The notes: generated by a model from the letters alone, not told the origin. A stretch of DNA of 64,000 nt from Prorocentrum cordatum (GCA_963575745.1 CAUYUJ010015758.1:88468-152467), one strand, 5' to 3'. Positions 1-10,328 are shown, counted from the stretch's first letter. Numbers and translations: made by a program.

Positions 1-175
1 AGGAGGAGGAGGAGGAGAAGGCGGGAAGGGAGGAGGAGGAGGAGCAGGAGGAGGAGGCGGAGGAGGAGCAAAAGGATGAGGAGGAGTAGGAGGAGGATGA
101 GGTGGAGGAGAAGGAGGAGGAGGAGGAAGAGGAGGGGGGAGGGGGAGGAGGAGGAGGAGGAGGAGGAGGAGGAGG
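1..175. repeat. (GGA)n microsatellite flanking LINE-1 on its 5' side
   Basis: Almost pure GGA/GAG trinucleotide repeat with a few interruptions (AAG, CAG, AGC). It stops at 175, where the spliced-leader relic and the LINE begin. A second GGA tract in the same orientation starts where the LINE ends, at 7518, which suggests that the element inserted into a pre-existing GGA tract. Confidence 0.95.
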
Positions 176-218
176 TCCGTAGCCAGTTTGGCTCAAGTCC
201 GTAGCCATTCGGCTCATG
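176..218 (+). other. Two tandem spliced-leader relics at the LINE-1 5' end
   Basis: Positions 176-197 match the 22-nt dinoflagellate spliced leader with one mismatch (GTAGCCAGTTTGGCTCAAG, where the leader has CATTTT). Positions 198-218 are a second, more decayed copy, one T shorter, with GTAGCCATTCGGCTCATG. The leader is added to dinoflagellate mRNAs by trans-splicing. Its presence in genomic DNA at the exact LINE boundary means that a trans-spliced RNA was reverse transcribed and integrated. Two copies in a row suggest two rounds of trans-splicing and retroposition. Confidence 0.93.
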
Positions 219-465
219 CACTTGGCCTTTTTGGCGTGGGGGAGGCGCGCCCCCGCCAGTGATCCTGCACCAGGCAACTGGTTCAGATACCTTTTTGTGA
301 GCTCCTGCTGGAGCAACTCCCTTGAGGAGGACGACGAACCTTCCGAGTCTGTCCAGTCCCTGCCTCCTGTTACTCCCATGGCTCCTCCTGCGGCCGTTCC
401 TGCAGGGCGCCCGCCGTGGCCGTTCCCCCAGCCTGGGGGGGGGGCAATGGCGCGAGTGGAGAGAC

Positions 466-1626
466 ATGGGCCCTGGCGACTACGAAGGTTGGAAAGAAGT
501 TGGAAGGGCACCTGCCTGTGCCAAGTGCGGGTGCAAGAATAATGTTCGATGGAGCTTGTCTTGCAAAACATGCGGCCACAAGCTATCCGACTTGTCCCCT
601 GCAGCAGCACCAGAACCTAGAGGAGTCTGGGGCGATGCTGGCCAACCACAGCAGCCAGATTACGTTGGCATGGGCGGCAAGAAGGGCAAGGGGCGCAAGG
701 GCAAGGGCAAGGGTCAGGACGACGCGAGTGGAGGAGGCCCAGCCTTGCCTCGGGCGCCAGGGGCCCAGTTCCTGGTGGCCCAGCCTAAGGAAGCGAACGC
801 TGACATGAAGATCAACGACCTGGAGCAGTTGGTGGCGCTGTTGGAGCGAGCTGGTGACACAGCCACGGCGGCGAAACACAGGAGGGTCCTCCTTGAGAAG
901 AAGCGCGAAGCGGCTGAGAAGGAGTACGTCGCACCACTGTCCCAGCGGGTCACCTTGGCCCACAAGCAAGTGGCGGAAGTCAATCAGAAGTTGGAGAAGG
1001 CTGCGGCCCACTTCGAGCGCCTCTCGGAGGGGCTCGAGCACCAGCGCCAGTGGGTCCAGCAGCTTTCGGACGAGCTTGAGGAGCGCGAGGCGGCGCACCG
1101 CAGGCTGGTGGTGGAGCTCAATGCGAAGTTCGTGCCGCCGCAGCAGGACGCCCAGCCCCAGGCGCTCAGCGTGGCGGGCATCTTGGACGGCACGATCGAG
1201 TCGATCCCTCTGTCCTTCGCGGGCCCGGGCTTCGATGATGCAGAATATGATATGGAGGAGGCTGACAAGCGCGAGCTGGCTGACCGCACAGCTAGACTGC
1301 AGTCTGAGCTGTCGGCGGCGGTCCGAGCCATGTTCGGGCAGGCGGCTGAGAAGGCCAAGGCTTTCAAGACCGAGCAGGAGCAGATGGCACTGCGCCTCGC
1401 AGGCAAGCGCAGACGTCAGGAGGGAGGTGGGGCTGCTCCTGGTGACGAACCCAAGCCTGGTCCCGCCGCTGGGCAGCCTGAAGGAGATGGCGCTGCAGCT
1501 GCTGCGGCCGCTTCAGAGCCAGCGCCTGGGACGCCAGTGGCAGGAGCTGTGGAAGGTGATGGGCTCAAGCAGCGGACTGCCAGGATTTGCCGCCCGCCGT
1601 CCCCTCAGGCTACTGCTACAGCCTGA
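466..1626 (+). pseudogene. LINE-1 ORF1-like protein, N-terminal fragment (zinc ribbon, coiled coil)
   Basis: Frame 1, taken from the ATG at 466; the same frame is open upstream to about 322 without another ATG. Residues about 18-36 form a C-x2-C ... C-x2-C ribbon (CAKC, then CKTC), resembling RanBP2-type or related zinc ribbons. A Gly/Lys-rich basic stretch follows (about residues 70-90, GKGRKGKGKG), then a long charged segment with heptad-like spacing (about 105-220) expected to be a coiled coil. The frame ends in an Ala/Pro-rich region at a TAG (1624-1626), and related protein continues in frame 2. Such ORF1 proteins bind the element RNA; this role is inferred from domain layout and position upstream of the endonuclease. 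Confidence 0.7.
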
Positions 1627-1689
1627 GGGGGCTAGCTCCTCACGAAGGCGCGCCGCTGGAGACCGAGCTGGCCCAGCAGCGCGGGGCGG

Positions 1690-2635
1690 TGCAGATCGGC
1701 CCGCTCCCGGCTCCATGGGGCTGCCGCCGCCAGAGCCCATCGACGAGGATGGGCCTGAGGCGGTCTTCTACGACGGTATCACGGAGTCGGCAGCCAGATG
1801 GACTCCTCGCCTGCATTCGCCTGAGTCAGGGGCGGACAGCTGGATGAGGTGGCGCAAGCCCTACGTCAGGGAGCTGCTCCTGCAGGCCTGGGACCTTGAC
1901 TGGGCGCAGGAGGCTCGCCAGGACATGACCGTAGACCAGATGGCGGAAGACATCTGCACGGAGTCCTGGCATGATGGAGCTGATAATCGTGTAAACATCC
2001 TCGGTTTCTTTGACTGGGCGGCGGAGCATGACAGGGAGATGCTGCGCCGGGCCCTCCGCCGTCACTGGGAGGAGCTGCGCAGGACCAAGAATGAGATGAG
2101 GGACCTGCTGGGCCGTCCTCGTGATGAGGGTCAGCGGACCTCCGACGGGACTGAGGTCGTTGTGGAAGCTGCGCTGGCGACTGGCGCTCCGGCACTCACT
2201 CCCAAGAGACCCCTGTGCGGTGCTCCTCCAGCTGCGCCCCTGGAGGAGCCGAGGGCAGCGACCCTGTCGCGCCCTGGCAGCACCAGCGGAGTCTTGGGAG
2301 CAGAGCGGAGATCGGCTACTTCGGGTTCGGCTGGCGCTCCGGCACTCACTCCCAAGAGACCCCTGTGCGGTGCTCCTCCAGCTGCGCCCCTGGAGGAGCC
2401 TAGGGCCGCGCCTCTGCCGCGCCCTGGCTGCACCAGCGGAGCCTTGGGAGCAGAGCGGGGATCGTCTGGATCATCGGCCAGGGGTGGTTCGAGTTCGGCG
2501 GCTGCTGCTGGAGGCGTGCCCATTCGTCGCCGCGCAGTTGGCCCCGCTGGCACGCATCCTCAGCCTGTGGCTGGGGGGTGCCGACCAGCGGGGAGCCTTG
2601 ACTGGCGAGAACGCGTCTCAGCCTGCAAGGGATAG
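1690..2635 (+). pseudogene. LINE-1 ORF1 or inter-ORF region, frame-2 continuation
   Basis: Frame 2 carries a normal-looking protein from about 1716: a Trp/Asp-rich helical segment (RWRKPYVRELLLQAWDLDW ... MAEDICTESWHDGADN ... HWEELRRTKNEMRDLLG) followed by a Pro/Ala-rich region. No family is recognised. It sits between the ORF1-like fragment in frame 1 and the endonuclease in frame 3, so at least one frameshift precedes it and one follows it (about 2.53-2.63 kb). It may be the C-terminal half of ORF1 or the N-terminal extension of ORF2. The Pro/Ala part contains an in-frame 50-codon duplication (2181-2480). Confidence 0.6.
2181..2480 (+). repeat. 150-bp tandem duplication inside LINE-1
   Basis: The 150-bp segment beginning CTGGCGCTCCGGCACTCACT at 2181 recurs at 2331 with a few differences. 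The length is 50 codons, so the frame is kept. Both copies encode a Pro/Ala-rich linker (APALTPKRPLCGAPPAAPLE). Confidence 0.92.
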
Positions 2636-3374
2636 AGCTGGACTGGTGGCCAAGGCTAAGCAGAAGCAGAACACGGGCAAGGACCAGTACCGATTCTATT
2701 TCGCCAACACCACGTCTTGGGGCCAGAAGGCGTGGGACTACCTGAATCAGTCAGATGGTGGCTTTGCTGTCTCGGACACTGTCATGATTGTAGAGCACCA
2801 CCTCCATGGAGCCCAGCAGGTGCAGGCGATCAAGAAGCTCAGTCGGTCAGGCTGGGCTGTGACTTCCCAGTCGGCAGTTGGCACAACGCGTGGTGGATAT
2901 CATGGCGGAATCTGGGTCATGACCAGGAAATGGCTGCGGTGTGCGCCGCTTTACCATGAGGTGAAGAGACCAGTGCAGGAGGAGCGGGCCACGAGCATGG
3001 GGACGCAGTGGACCAGCCAGACGGTGCGCATGCGGGACATCGATGTCGTCTTCGTCTCGCTGTACCTGGTCACGGGACTGGGCCTGCAAGGGGAGAACAC
3101 CACCATGCTCGCAGAGGTGGCAGGGTACGTGCGCTCTCAGGGCAAGCCGTACGTCATCGCTGGCGACTGGAACATGGAGATAGACGAGGTGGCGGAGAGT
3201 GGCATTCAGACCTACCTTCACGGCGTCTTCCGAGCTGCTCCTGAGGAGGCTCCTGGCGGAGCCAGGGGGATTGATTACTGTCTGGTTTCAGAGGCTCTCA
3301 GCACAGTTCTCACACTGTCATGGGACAGCTTTCCTCTTGGGCCCTTCCGCATACGGGGCTTCTTGGGGCTCTAG
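2625..3374 (+). pseudogene. LINE-1 endonuclease domain (EEP/APE-like), fragment
   Basis: Frame 3 encodes an endonuclease of the endonuclease/exonuclease/phosphatase superfamily, which nicks the target DNA for target-primed reverse transcription. Visible pieces are an N-terminal TGKDQYRFYFANTTSWG segment, a central VVFVSLYLV strand, the catalytic D-x-N box in AGDWNMEIDEV (codons at 3165-3173) and a downstream IDYCLVS strand. The frame ends at a TAG (3372-3374) before the expected final His box, and recognisable LINE sequence resumes in another frame. Family assignment is firm; loss of function is inferred from the broken frame. Confidence 0.82.
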
Positions 3375-4330
3375 ACTGTTGTAGGTTTCAGCAGCTGCAC
3401 TGGGTCCTCACACAGCCTCCGCCCCTGGTTAGAGCCCAAGGCCCAGACCTTCCTTGGGATACCCATTTACAGAGAGTGGGGGCCCTCGTCCAGCGCGGCA
3501 TGGGGACCGGCCAGTGGCAGCAGGTTCCAGGCCAGGTGCGTGACCTAGGCAAGTCGTATATGCAGTTTTGCCTGGCAGCTGAATCTTTCCAAACCAATAA
3601 GGGGCCCTTCCAGCAATTTCAGTGAAGCTGACATGCACAGAGGATTTCACATAGATGTGCAGCAGGTTCCCCTTGTTGAGACAAAGCCACAGGGATGGCT
3701 AGCGGAAGCGTCCAACCTCTCAGTCTGGCCGGCCCTGCACACGCGTCTCAGTGCCTGGGTTGGACTTGTCAGGAAGTCGAAGCCCATAGGCAAAGCAGTA
3801 GCTGAATTCAAATTTGCTTTGGCCAGAGTTCAGAAGCTGCCGAGGCTTCTAGAAGAGAGGAAGGAGGAAGAGGTGCTCTCTGCCCTGGGCCTGCTTGGGG
3901 ATCAGGCCTCCAGGGAAACCCTGGAGGCTGGCCACAGGAAGCTTTTTCGGATCCTGAGGCGAGTTGAAGCCTACTTCACTCGGCAATCATCCAGAGGATT
4001 TAAGGACTGGCTGCGCCATTCCCTCACAAAGGGGAGCGAGGCCATTCACTTTCACACCAAGACTTGGGGCGTGGAGGCGCCGAGCCTCAGCCTTGAGCGC
4101 GACCCGAATGGCAGAGTTTTGCACGACCCCACCGAGCCCCTTGCGTCAAAAGCGGAACTCTGGGGAGGGCTTTGGCTTTCTGGTCCGAGGGGAACTGAGC
4201 CCTCTTGGTGGGGCGATTTTCGGGCCAGGGCTTCTCGTGATGCCCAGTCGCGGGAACCCCTCTCCAGTTCTCCAGTCACCAATTTGCGCATGCTCTCAAA
4301 TGTTTCAAACCTGTTGTTGGGCAGGGAGCT
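3375..4330 (+). pseudogene. LINE-1 linker between endonuclease and reverse transcriptase
   Basis: LINE protein continues in two frames. Frame 2 to 3625 reads through LVRAQGPDLPWDTHL and ends at a TGA. Frame 3 from 3633 has no stop until 4406 and carries the helical, basic linker typical of the stretch before the reverse transcriptase in dinoflagellate LINEs (SRGFKDWLRHSLTKGSEAIH, then DPNGRVLHDPTEPLASK). From about 4331 the matching protein moves to frame 2. No catalytic motif lies here. The 3626-3632 interval holds stops in all useful frames. Confidence 0.65.
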
Positions 4331-5896
4331 GACTTCCAGAACCCGCGTGATTGGTTGCAGCTCCCACCCGAGGCCCTCCAAGAGCTTGTGGGCCTCCTCA
4401 GGCTAGTAGAAGCCGGGCTCGCCTGCCCCCCCCCAGGTCAGGCTCGTCATCATCCAGCTAATCTTTAAAAGTGTAGTTGCAGACCGACCGATAGCGCTAA
4501 CCCATGCCTTTTTACCGAGTCTGGGGCAGAGCGCGTCGGCAAGACATGTCGAACTGGACGGTGGAGCGGCCTCAGTATTGGGATCGGGCGGTGAGGGATC
4601 CTTCGGCTCTGCGAGCTGCCATACTTCGGCAGACCCAGTGTGAGGTCGCAGCGGCGATGGGTTTCAGCTGTAGATTTGCCTTCAGTAGTATACATAACAG
4701 CTGGCGTGGACTACCCTCTCATGCCCTTGTTCCTGGCCTTAGATATGCACAGGGCCCCGCGACGCCTTCGTGCTTCAGGTGCCATCTTCCAGGCTTCGTG
4801 CCCATCCAGGAGCCTCCTGGCAGGCTGCTCCCAGAGCGCTGACATCTCGAAGGTCGCTCTCTGGGATATCCTGGAGGACGCCCATGCCCGTTTTCGACCC
4901 CTGGCCCTGGGGACCTGGGTGGGTGACCTGAGTCAGCGACGCATAGGCAAGGCTGAGGTTATTGTGAAACAGGCTGTTGAGGCTAGTGGAGGCCTAGGCA
5001 CTGCCCTAATCAATTCAGGTTTCAAGATTTCGGCCAAAAGCCAGGTCCTTTCCAACCCCCCTGCCCTGGCCAAGGAGGTCCTCGCAGGTTTGGCTCGGCG
5101 CGGTTTCTCGCTGAAGGGGGGCGCAACGGGTAAGGGCCTTGGCATTGGCACTGTGGGAGTGAGACGCTCAGTAGCAGTACCCAAGCAGCGGTTTCAGTCA
5201 GCCAGCCATCGAGCGAGCATGATTAAACGAGTTGTGAAGACGGACCGCCGCTGTAGGATGTTAGCACGGACTGGGTGGACAACCCAGGCTCTTTGGGGCC
5301 TTGAGGCCCAAGGAGCGAGTCCGACCCTGGCCTTAAAGGCCAGAGCGGCCATGGCGGGCAAGGTGGGGAGAAGAGAAGGGGGGCGTGCTACCACGGTTCT
5401 GCGTCGTGCTTTCCAGGACCCCCACCATGACCCCGTGATCTCGACCAGACTGCGAGTTTTGAAGGGGTGGATTCACTTGCTTCCGAGCCTGCAGGAGGCT
5501 AACCAGCATGGTCTCCGCAAAGCGTGGGGACAAGAGCTAGCCCGACTGCAGGACCCTGCCACCCGCTGGAAGCGAGTGTCAGGCTTTGCGGCCGCCACTG
5601 TTGCCTGCCTGCTGGAAGCAGGCTGGACGCCGCAGAATCCCACCACCTGGATTGGAACGGATCGTGAGGTTTTGCATGTGCTCGCCTGTGACCCAGAACG
5701 CCTCACGGTTGACTTGCTGGAGGCGTTTGATGTTCTTGCATGGAAGAAAGCTAGCGACCATTATCATGGCAACAGTCTGGCAGGTCGACCTGACATGTTT
5801 GCGCCGCTTCGGAGGTTGAACAAACTTAGAGCCTCGGGAGCCTACGACAAGGCTGGAGTTTTAGAAATGATTTTGTCGGGGGCCCTGTGGCTTTGA
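4331..5896 (+). pseudogene. LINE-1 reverse transcriptase, frameshifted, WVGD active-site box
   Basis: The reverse transcriptase copies element RNA into DNA at the nicked target. Frame 2 starts it (NPRDWLQLPPEALQELVGLL, then DRPIALT). Frame 1 carries 4506-4680 (PFYRVWGRARRQ ... RDPSALRAAILRQ), and frame 2 resumes to 5896. Palm motif B is seen as SLLAGCSQS. Motif C at about 4914-4931 reads TWVGDLSQR where active enzymes have two Asp (x-x-D-D), so the first catalytic Asp is Gly. Motif A has decayed. The thumb-like and C-terminal region (about 5000-5896) is long and open. Two compensating shifts plus the lost Asp mark it as inactive. Confidence 0.8.
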
Positions 5897-5984
5897 AGAT
5901 GAAGCTAGGAGACCCTTCCCGAGGCCCCAAGCCCCCGATGGAACCCCCCGCCCCCCCCCCCATCCTCCGCGAACCTCGCTTGGC

Positions 5985-6959
5985 TTGGACGAGGGGGAAT
6001 GCGATTTCGATGCGATGCTAGATGAGGCGCCGCACGCAGCAGGCGAATTGCAATTTCAAAAGGACTTGCACTGTGGCTTGTGTGATGACGAGCCCATCCT
6101 TGGGCCCAACCCAGTCTGGTCATCTCCTTCTTGCCCTCTGTGTGGAGCGCCTCAAGGGACCCTTCTCCACCAGCTCTGGAGTTGCCCTCTGAATGACCCT
6201 ATCCCAGGTTTCAACGCTTCCCTGAGGAGGCAGGCGGAAGCTGAGTCGGGAGACGCCCCGTCCTTCTGGCCCCGAGGTCTGCCCCCCCTGGCCTGGGCGT
6301 ACCAGCATGGGCGTGTCCCGATCCAGGGGGAAGAGAAGCTCTCGGACCAGCTCGAGGCTAATCCTTATGAGCTTGATCAGGGGTGTGTGATCGGGTCGGA
6401 CGGGGCGGGGGGTGAGGAGGGTTCGGATCCTCGGCTGAAGAGGTGCGGCTGGGGCTTTGCCATCTTGCGAGGCGCCCAGCACGTACCGTGGGGGCTTGGC
6501 CCTCTGCCGTGCGATAACCAGACAGTGTCTGCAGCTGAACTGTCTGCTATCACTCGCGCGGCCCAGCTCACCACAGGCCCCATAGAGTGCGTGATGGATA
6601 ATGATGGTGTCGTGCGGGGAATTCGCGCAGGGCCCAGCTTCAGGCACAAAAACATGATTTCGATGTGGAAGGGCCTCTGGCGCGCGGTTGGTGTTCGTCC
6701 GATCGCAGTGCACAAGATCCGATCTCACCTTTCTCACGAGGGTGCAGTCACCCTAGGCTTCGACCCAGTCCACTGACAAGCAAACCGTCTGGCGGATAAG
6801 GCTGCAGAGAAAGGGGCTGAGATGGCCCAGATCCCGTTTCATGCAAGGCGTCATGTAGCAGAATCTGATGATTTGTGTCACAAAGTTCTCGGCTCCATTT
6901 TGGCGGTGTCTATGGCCCTAGTTCAGCAGGCCCCCCAACCTTTACGGAGCAGCGTCTAA
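5985..6959 (+). pseudogene. LINE-1 zinc knuckle and RNase H, interrupted by one TGA
   Basis: Frame 3 encodes a CCHC zinc knuckle (CPLCGAPQGTLLHQLWSCP: C-x2-C-x8-H-x4-C) followed by an RNase H fold that would degrade the RNA strand after copying. Acidic active-site residues are visible in IGSDGAGG, AAELSAI and MDNDGVV. A TGA at 6774-6776 cuts the domain, but the same frame continues with NRLADKAAEKGAE, the usual last helix with its Asp, to a TAA near 6959. One stop is thus the only visible lesion in this domain. Frame 3 is open from before 5985; no ATG is evident, as expected for the C-terminal part of a polyprotein. Confidence 0.85.
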
Positions 6960-7517
6960 GGGCAACCGCCAGGAGGAGGCCAAGAGTTCCCTTGCGGCTT
7001 TGCGTCAAGAAAAGGAATCGCAGCTGGCCCTCCTTGTCTCTCAGTCGTCTCACGTCGTGGAGCAGAGGGCGCGAGTTTCCTGGCGCTGCACTGTGTGTCT
7101 TCAGCCCGATCGAGGCGAGCGAGAGGCTTTCCTTCGGTCGCCCTGCCCAGGCCAGCCCACCACCATCCACCCCTCCCATAAGCTGGAAGCTTACGGGGGC
7201 GTGTAGTGGTGCCAGCTCTGTGGAGGGTCAGGGGTTCCCTCAAGAGGCAAATTGCTGAAATTGGGGCGAACGTGTGTACCTGGCCTCACAGATCATGGGA
7301 AGAGGGTGGGGAGGGCTCTGATGGCTGGGAAACTTCCCCCTGATCTTAAGGCGTGGCCTGAATGATCAGAAGCCTGGGTCCACCTCCTGTCGCGGCCTCA
7401 GGTTCCAGATATCGCCCCTGGTTCCTGTGGTGACAAATGTGGATGGAGGTGGCCCAGGATTTTCTTTCTCTAGAGGGGTACCTCAATGGACTCATCCCCC
7501 AAGGCAGGCAAGAGGCA
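6960..7517 (+). other. LINE-1 3' tail and untranslated region
   Basis: A short open stretch at 7000-7206 (frame 1) contains a lone CTVC pair and may be the decayed end of the polyprotein. The rest, to the start of the GGA tract at 7518, shows no reading frame or RNA gene. It is assigned to the LINE because it lies between the RNase H and the flanking microsatellite. Confidence 0.5.
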
Positions 7518-7612
7518 AGATGAGGAGGAGGAGGAGGAGGAGGAGGCGGAGGAGGAGGAGGGGGAAAAGGAGGAGGAGGAGTTAAAGGAGGAGGAGGAGG
7601 AGGAGGAGGACT
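7518..7612. repeat. (GGA)n microsatellite shared by two LINE 3' ends
   Basis: About 95 bp of GGA repeat with a few AAA/TTA interruptions. LINE-1 (plus) ends on its left side and LINE-3 (minus) ends on its right side, so two LINEs meet tail to tail at this tract. Confidence 0.9.
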
Positions 7613-7945
7613 GGACTGGACTGGACGATCTGCGCATGGTCAATCTCTGAAATCAAGAGTTCAAAGGGCGACCGCAGGGCGCTGCTGAGACGCTATGCTC
7701 ATAACGTTGCCAAGCTTCCGAGGGACCCCCTCCCGAACGACTCGGGGACACCTCGAACGGAGAACGGCACAGGGTCGAGAAACCTGCACTCGTCTACGCA
7801 TAGACGGACAAAAATCGAGAGAGCTCTCTCACAGTGTGGAAGGACCAAGGGACGAGGGACGGACGAAAAGAAGCAGGGGAGCAGAGGGAAGAGGAGGGAA
7901 ACAAGAAGCAAATGCTTGAAACGTGAGCTAGGGAGACGAGGACGG

Positions 7946-8983
7946 TCAGGTGCCTGCAGCACCTCCTCGTCGTCCTCGGCCTCTGCCTGAACCCTTTCCT
8001 CGGCGTCCTTTGCTGGAAGAGCTGCGGCCTGGATTCCACTCACCCCTGAATTGGATTCGACCACGCTCGAGAACAGACCCACGGGGGGGAAGGGGAGGAG
8101 GAGGAGGCACAGCGGGGACGGGGTGGGACGGGTTGGGTCCGTTCCTAAAATCAGCATTCGCTCGAGGCTCATTCTCAATAAGATTCACGCTCGCTTGTGT
8201 CGGGCCCCTCGGAGCATTTTCTCCAGGGAATTCTGGACACGGCGCTCTGGATTCGACCTGGGGGGGGGGGACCATCTTCGCAACGCTCCCCAGACCGAGG
8301 AGAAGGGTGGAAATCACAGCATTCATGGGAAGAAGCACTCCGTTGGGGCCGCTCACCCAACTGTTGATGAAGAAAGTGTGCCTGACCATTTTCGGGGACC
8401 CATCCTTCACGTAGGCCGTCTTGGCCCTCCAGTACTTGAAGAATTCCGCGACTACGACGATCGGCTGACCCTTGATCCACTCCAGGAGGCCCTTCAGGGC
8501 CTTGATGCTGTCTGCCAGCTGGGGGTTCGACTGCAACGACGTGTGGCTGGCGATCGTGGTCAGTACGGCCATCGCCACGCATACACTGGGGGGCCCCATC
8601 TTGTGGTCGGGATCGCCCTGCGCCGTCTCGACGTACTTGGTTGCAGCTGCCACGGCTGGAGGGTTGATCGTGCACTCGCTCGGAACCAGATGCGTCGTCA
8701 GGACCGATCCCTCCAGCGCCCTCGTCCTCTGGGCGACATTCAAGTAGCCCTTCATCACCGCCTGCGCCGTCTCGTCCTCGCTGTCGTCGTCGTCCAGCGC
8801 TACCATCGGTGTGTCCTTCCTGGAGTCTGCCGACTGAGATGCACCAGCGGCGGCATGCCTGGGCTGCTTTTGCCTCTTTCCGAGTCCGCCACCTGAGAAG
8901 AAGCTCATCTGAGAGGGATCTGCCAATCTCTTCTTGGCAGTCTCGAGCTCCGTCGGGTCCATCGGAAGGTTCCAAGCCGCCAT
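7946..8983 (-). pseudogene. LINE-3 C-terminal domain of the polyprotein
   Basis: A 345-residue open frame from the ATG at 8983 (MAAWNLPMDPTELETAKKRL). It has an acidic DDDDSEDE patch, a helical middle containing EWIKGQPIVVVAEFFKYWRA, a hydrophobic segment NAVISTLLLGLGSVAKMV and a Pro/Arg/Gly-rich basic tail. No database family is recognised. Its frame differs by one from the zinc-finger segment upstream, and protein-like sequence continues above the ATG in the same frame (LLQLTHQRT). It is therefore best read as the end of the LINE polyprotein after a frameshift near 9.0-9.03 kb, not as a separate gene. The alternative, an independent small ORF, cannot be excluded. Confidence 0.55.
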
Positions 8984-9026
8984 GGTGCGTTGATGCGTCA
9001 ACTGCAAAAGAGAGAACAGCTTCAGA

Positions 9027-9302
9027 AATATCAACGTGTGAACGTATATGTATCTGAAGTGCTGTAAGTGTCGGGTGATCACGACCACAGGCTGGACATT
9101 CAAATGAGTACGGTTCCACGATAGGATGATGCGCAGGGCTACGATCACAATGACATATCTTATTCTGGAAAAGTCGACGTACATGTTGCCGTGAAATAGC
9201 ATGTGTTGAATGAGTGGACATGCACCATGGACACTGGTTTGTTACTGTTAAAATTTGTGATAAAGCTCGCTCTCCATGACCCCCCTCACGACAAAATCTC
9301 AT
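9027..9302 (-). pseudogene. LINE-3 zinc-finger segment
   Basis: This frame holds two metal-binding motifs: CPWC ... H ... C (CPWCMSTHSTHAISRQHV) and a textbook C2H2 finger, CPACGRDHPTLTALQIHIRSH in two overlapping halves (C-x2-C-x12-H-x3-H). C-terminal fingers are common in LINE polyproteins, where they contact nucleic acid. The segment is one frame off both its neighbours (reverse transcriptase upstream, C-terminal domain downstream). Confidence 0.7.
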
Positions 9303-9311
9303 ATGAGCGTA

Positions 9312-10328
9312 TCACCCCTGTTGTTCAGTAAATTCGAGCCCACAGACGGTCCCGTTATCCAGAGTCTCTTGGAAAATCCACGTTTTTGGGGCCAGTGGGG
9401 GGACAGGGTCGGGAGCGGCATTGGCATCGGCACCTCCTCCTCCTTCTCCTCCAGCTGCAGCAGCGGCATTAGCAGTAGGAACCCGTCGACGCCCAAACTC
9501 ATCTATCATGTTCTCCCAGTAGAACCCCCGAAGCCTCTGGAAACTGACCTTTTTGAACCTGGGGGCGAACTCCTCCTGGAAGATTCTGAAGTGAATGCCC
9601 CCCATGGCCTGCAAGAGCTCCGCACCACTATCCAAGAGTGTCAACATTTTTAAATCGTTCAACACCTGGAGAGCCCACGGGTTGCCTTGAAACTGTCCTG
9701 CGGCATTGCGTACAAGGAGCCAGTCTCGGAGAGTGGGCTCAGCTTCGCCAGTCATCTGGCCAAACATAGCGGCGAGCAGCTGACGATTGTCTTCTCGATG
9801 GTTCGCAAGTTGCTGAAGCCATCGAAGACGGCGAATTCTCAATTCAAGCGAAGCGGGCGCAAGTCCTAGACGTGTCCAGATCTTCTGAGTAGGCAGAGAA
9901 ACATGTTTAATACTACCATCGGGATTGTGGTACTTGGTTACTGCATCACCTTTAAGTAGTATGCGTCCCCATTGTAGTAGTAGACTGTCAATCATGTTGT
10001 AGTCGCTATTAATCAATATGAAAGCTTCTAATCCACTTAGCCCCGCAGATTGAACTCTAGCTTGGAAGACAAGTAATTGAATTCGACGTGGAACCCGATT
10101 CGTAAACCAGAAACGTCCCATGGAGTACCAAGCCTTGCGCATACTTTTTTGGATGTGCTGGCGTTGTTGCGCGGTAGTGCCATTGCCATGGTATTGGACC
10201 CCAAGGTACGTAGCATGAACGGCGATTCGACCAGGAAACGACGAAGTGGGAATCGTGAACTGCCTCGATTGCTGGTTAGGAGCTTGGTGCGCTCGCGCCG
10301 CATCCGACGTCCCACTTCTCGCTCCCAT
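9312..10328 (-). pseudogene. LINE-3 reverse transcriptase, C-terminal (thumb and connection) part
   Basis: 338 codons without a stop. The peptide ATYLGVQYHGNGTTAQQR matches the YLG box that follows motif C in LINE reverse transcriptases, and it is followed by the long helical region with RIQLLVFQARVQSAGLSGLEAF and LRIRRLRWLQQLANHRED. The end is Ala/Gly rich. Motifs A, B and C are missing upstream, where the next 200 bp are a 124-bp tandem duplication, so this is a remnant. The listed end is the open-frame limit, not a true start. Confidence 0.78.

Larger units (their letters stand above)
176..7517 (+). mobile_element. LINE-1: degenerate full-length LINE-type retrotransposon
   Basis: A non-LTR retrotransposon of about 7.3 kb. 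In order it holds SL relics, a short leader, an ORF1-like protein with a zinc ribbon and coiled coil, an endonuclease/exonuclease/phosphatase (EEP) endonuclease, a reverse transcriptase, a zinc knuckle plus RNase H, and a 3' untranslated tail. The reading frame changes near 1.6, 2.6, 3.4, 3.6, 4.33, 4.5 and 4.68 kb, the catalytic YxDD-like box is WVGD, and a TGA cuts the RNase H, so the copy is dead. The 5' end is complete because it starts with the spliced leader. GGA microsatellite flanks both ends; no other target duplication is visible. No start codon is obvious for the first ORF. Confidence 0.9.
7613..10328 (-). mobile_element. LINE-3: 5'-truncated LINE-type retrotransposon
   Basis: The minus strand carries the C-terminal half of a LINE polyprotein: the post-catalytic part of a reverse transcriptase (9312-10328), two zinc fingers (about 9027-9302) and a long C-terminal domain (7946-8983), then about 330 bp of 3' untranslated sequence ending at the GGA tract. 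Endonuclease and catalytic reverse-transcriptase motifs are absent, so the copy is truncated at about 10.33 kb, the usual fate of LINEs when reverse transcription stops early. The sequence differs clearly from LINE-1 and LINE-2, so it is a third lineage. Confidence 0.8.

Noticed and set aside
854-1689. Ser/Arg-rich frame-2 peptide overlapping LINE-1 ORF1
   Set aside because: Shadow of the frame-1 coding sequence. Only the part after about 1690 looks like real protein.
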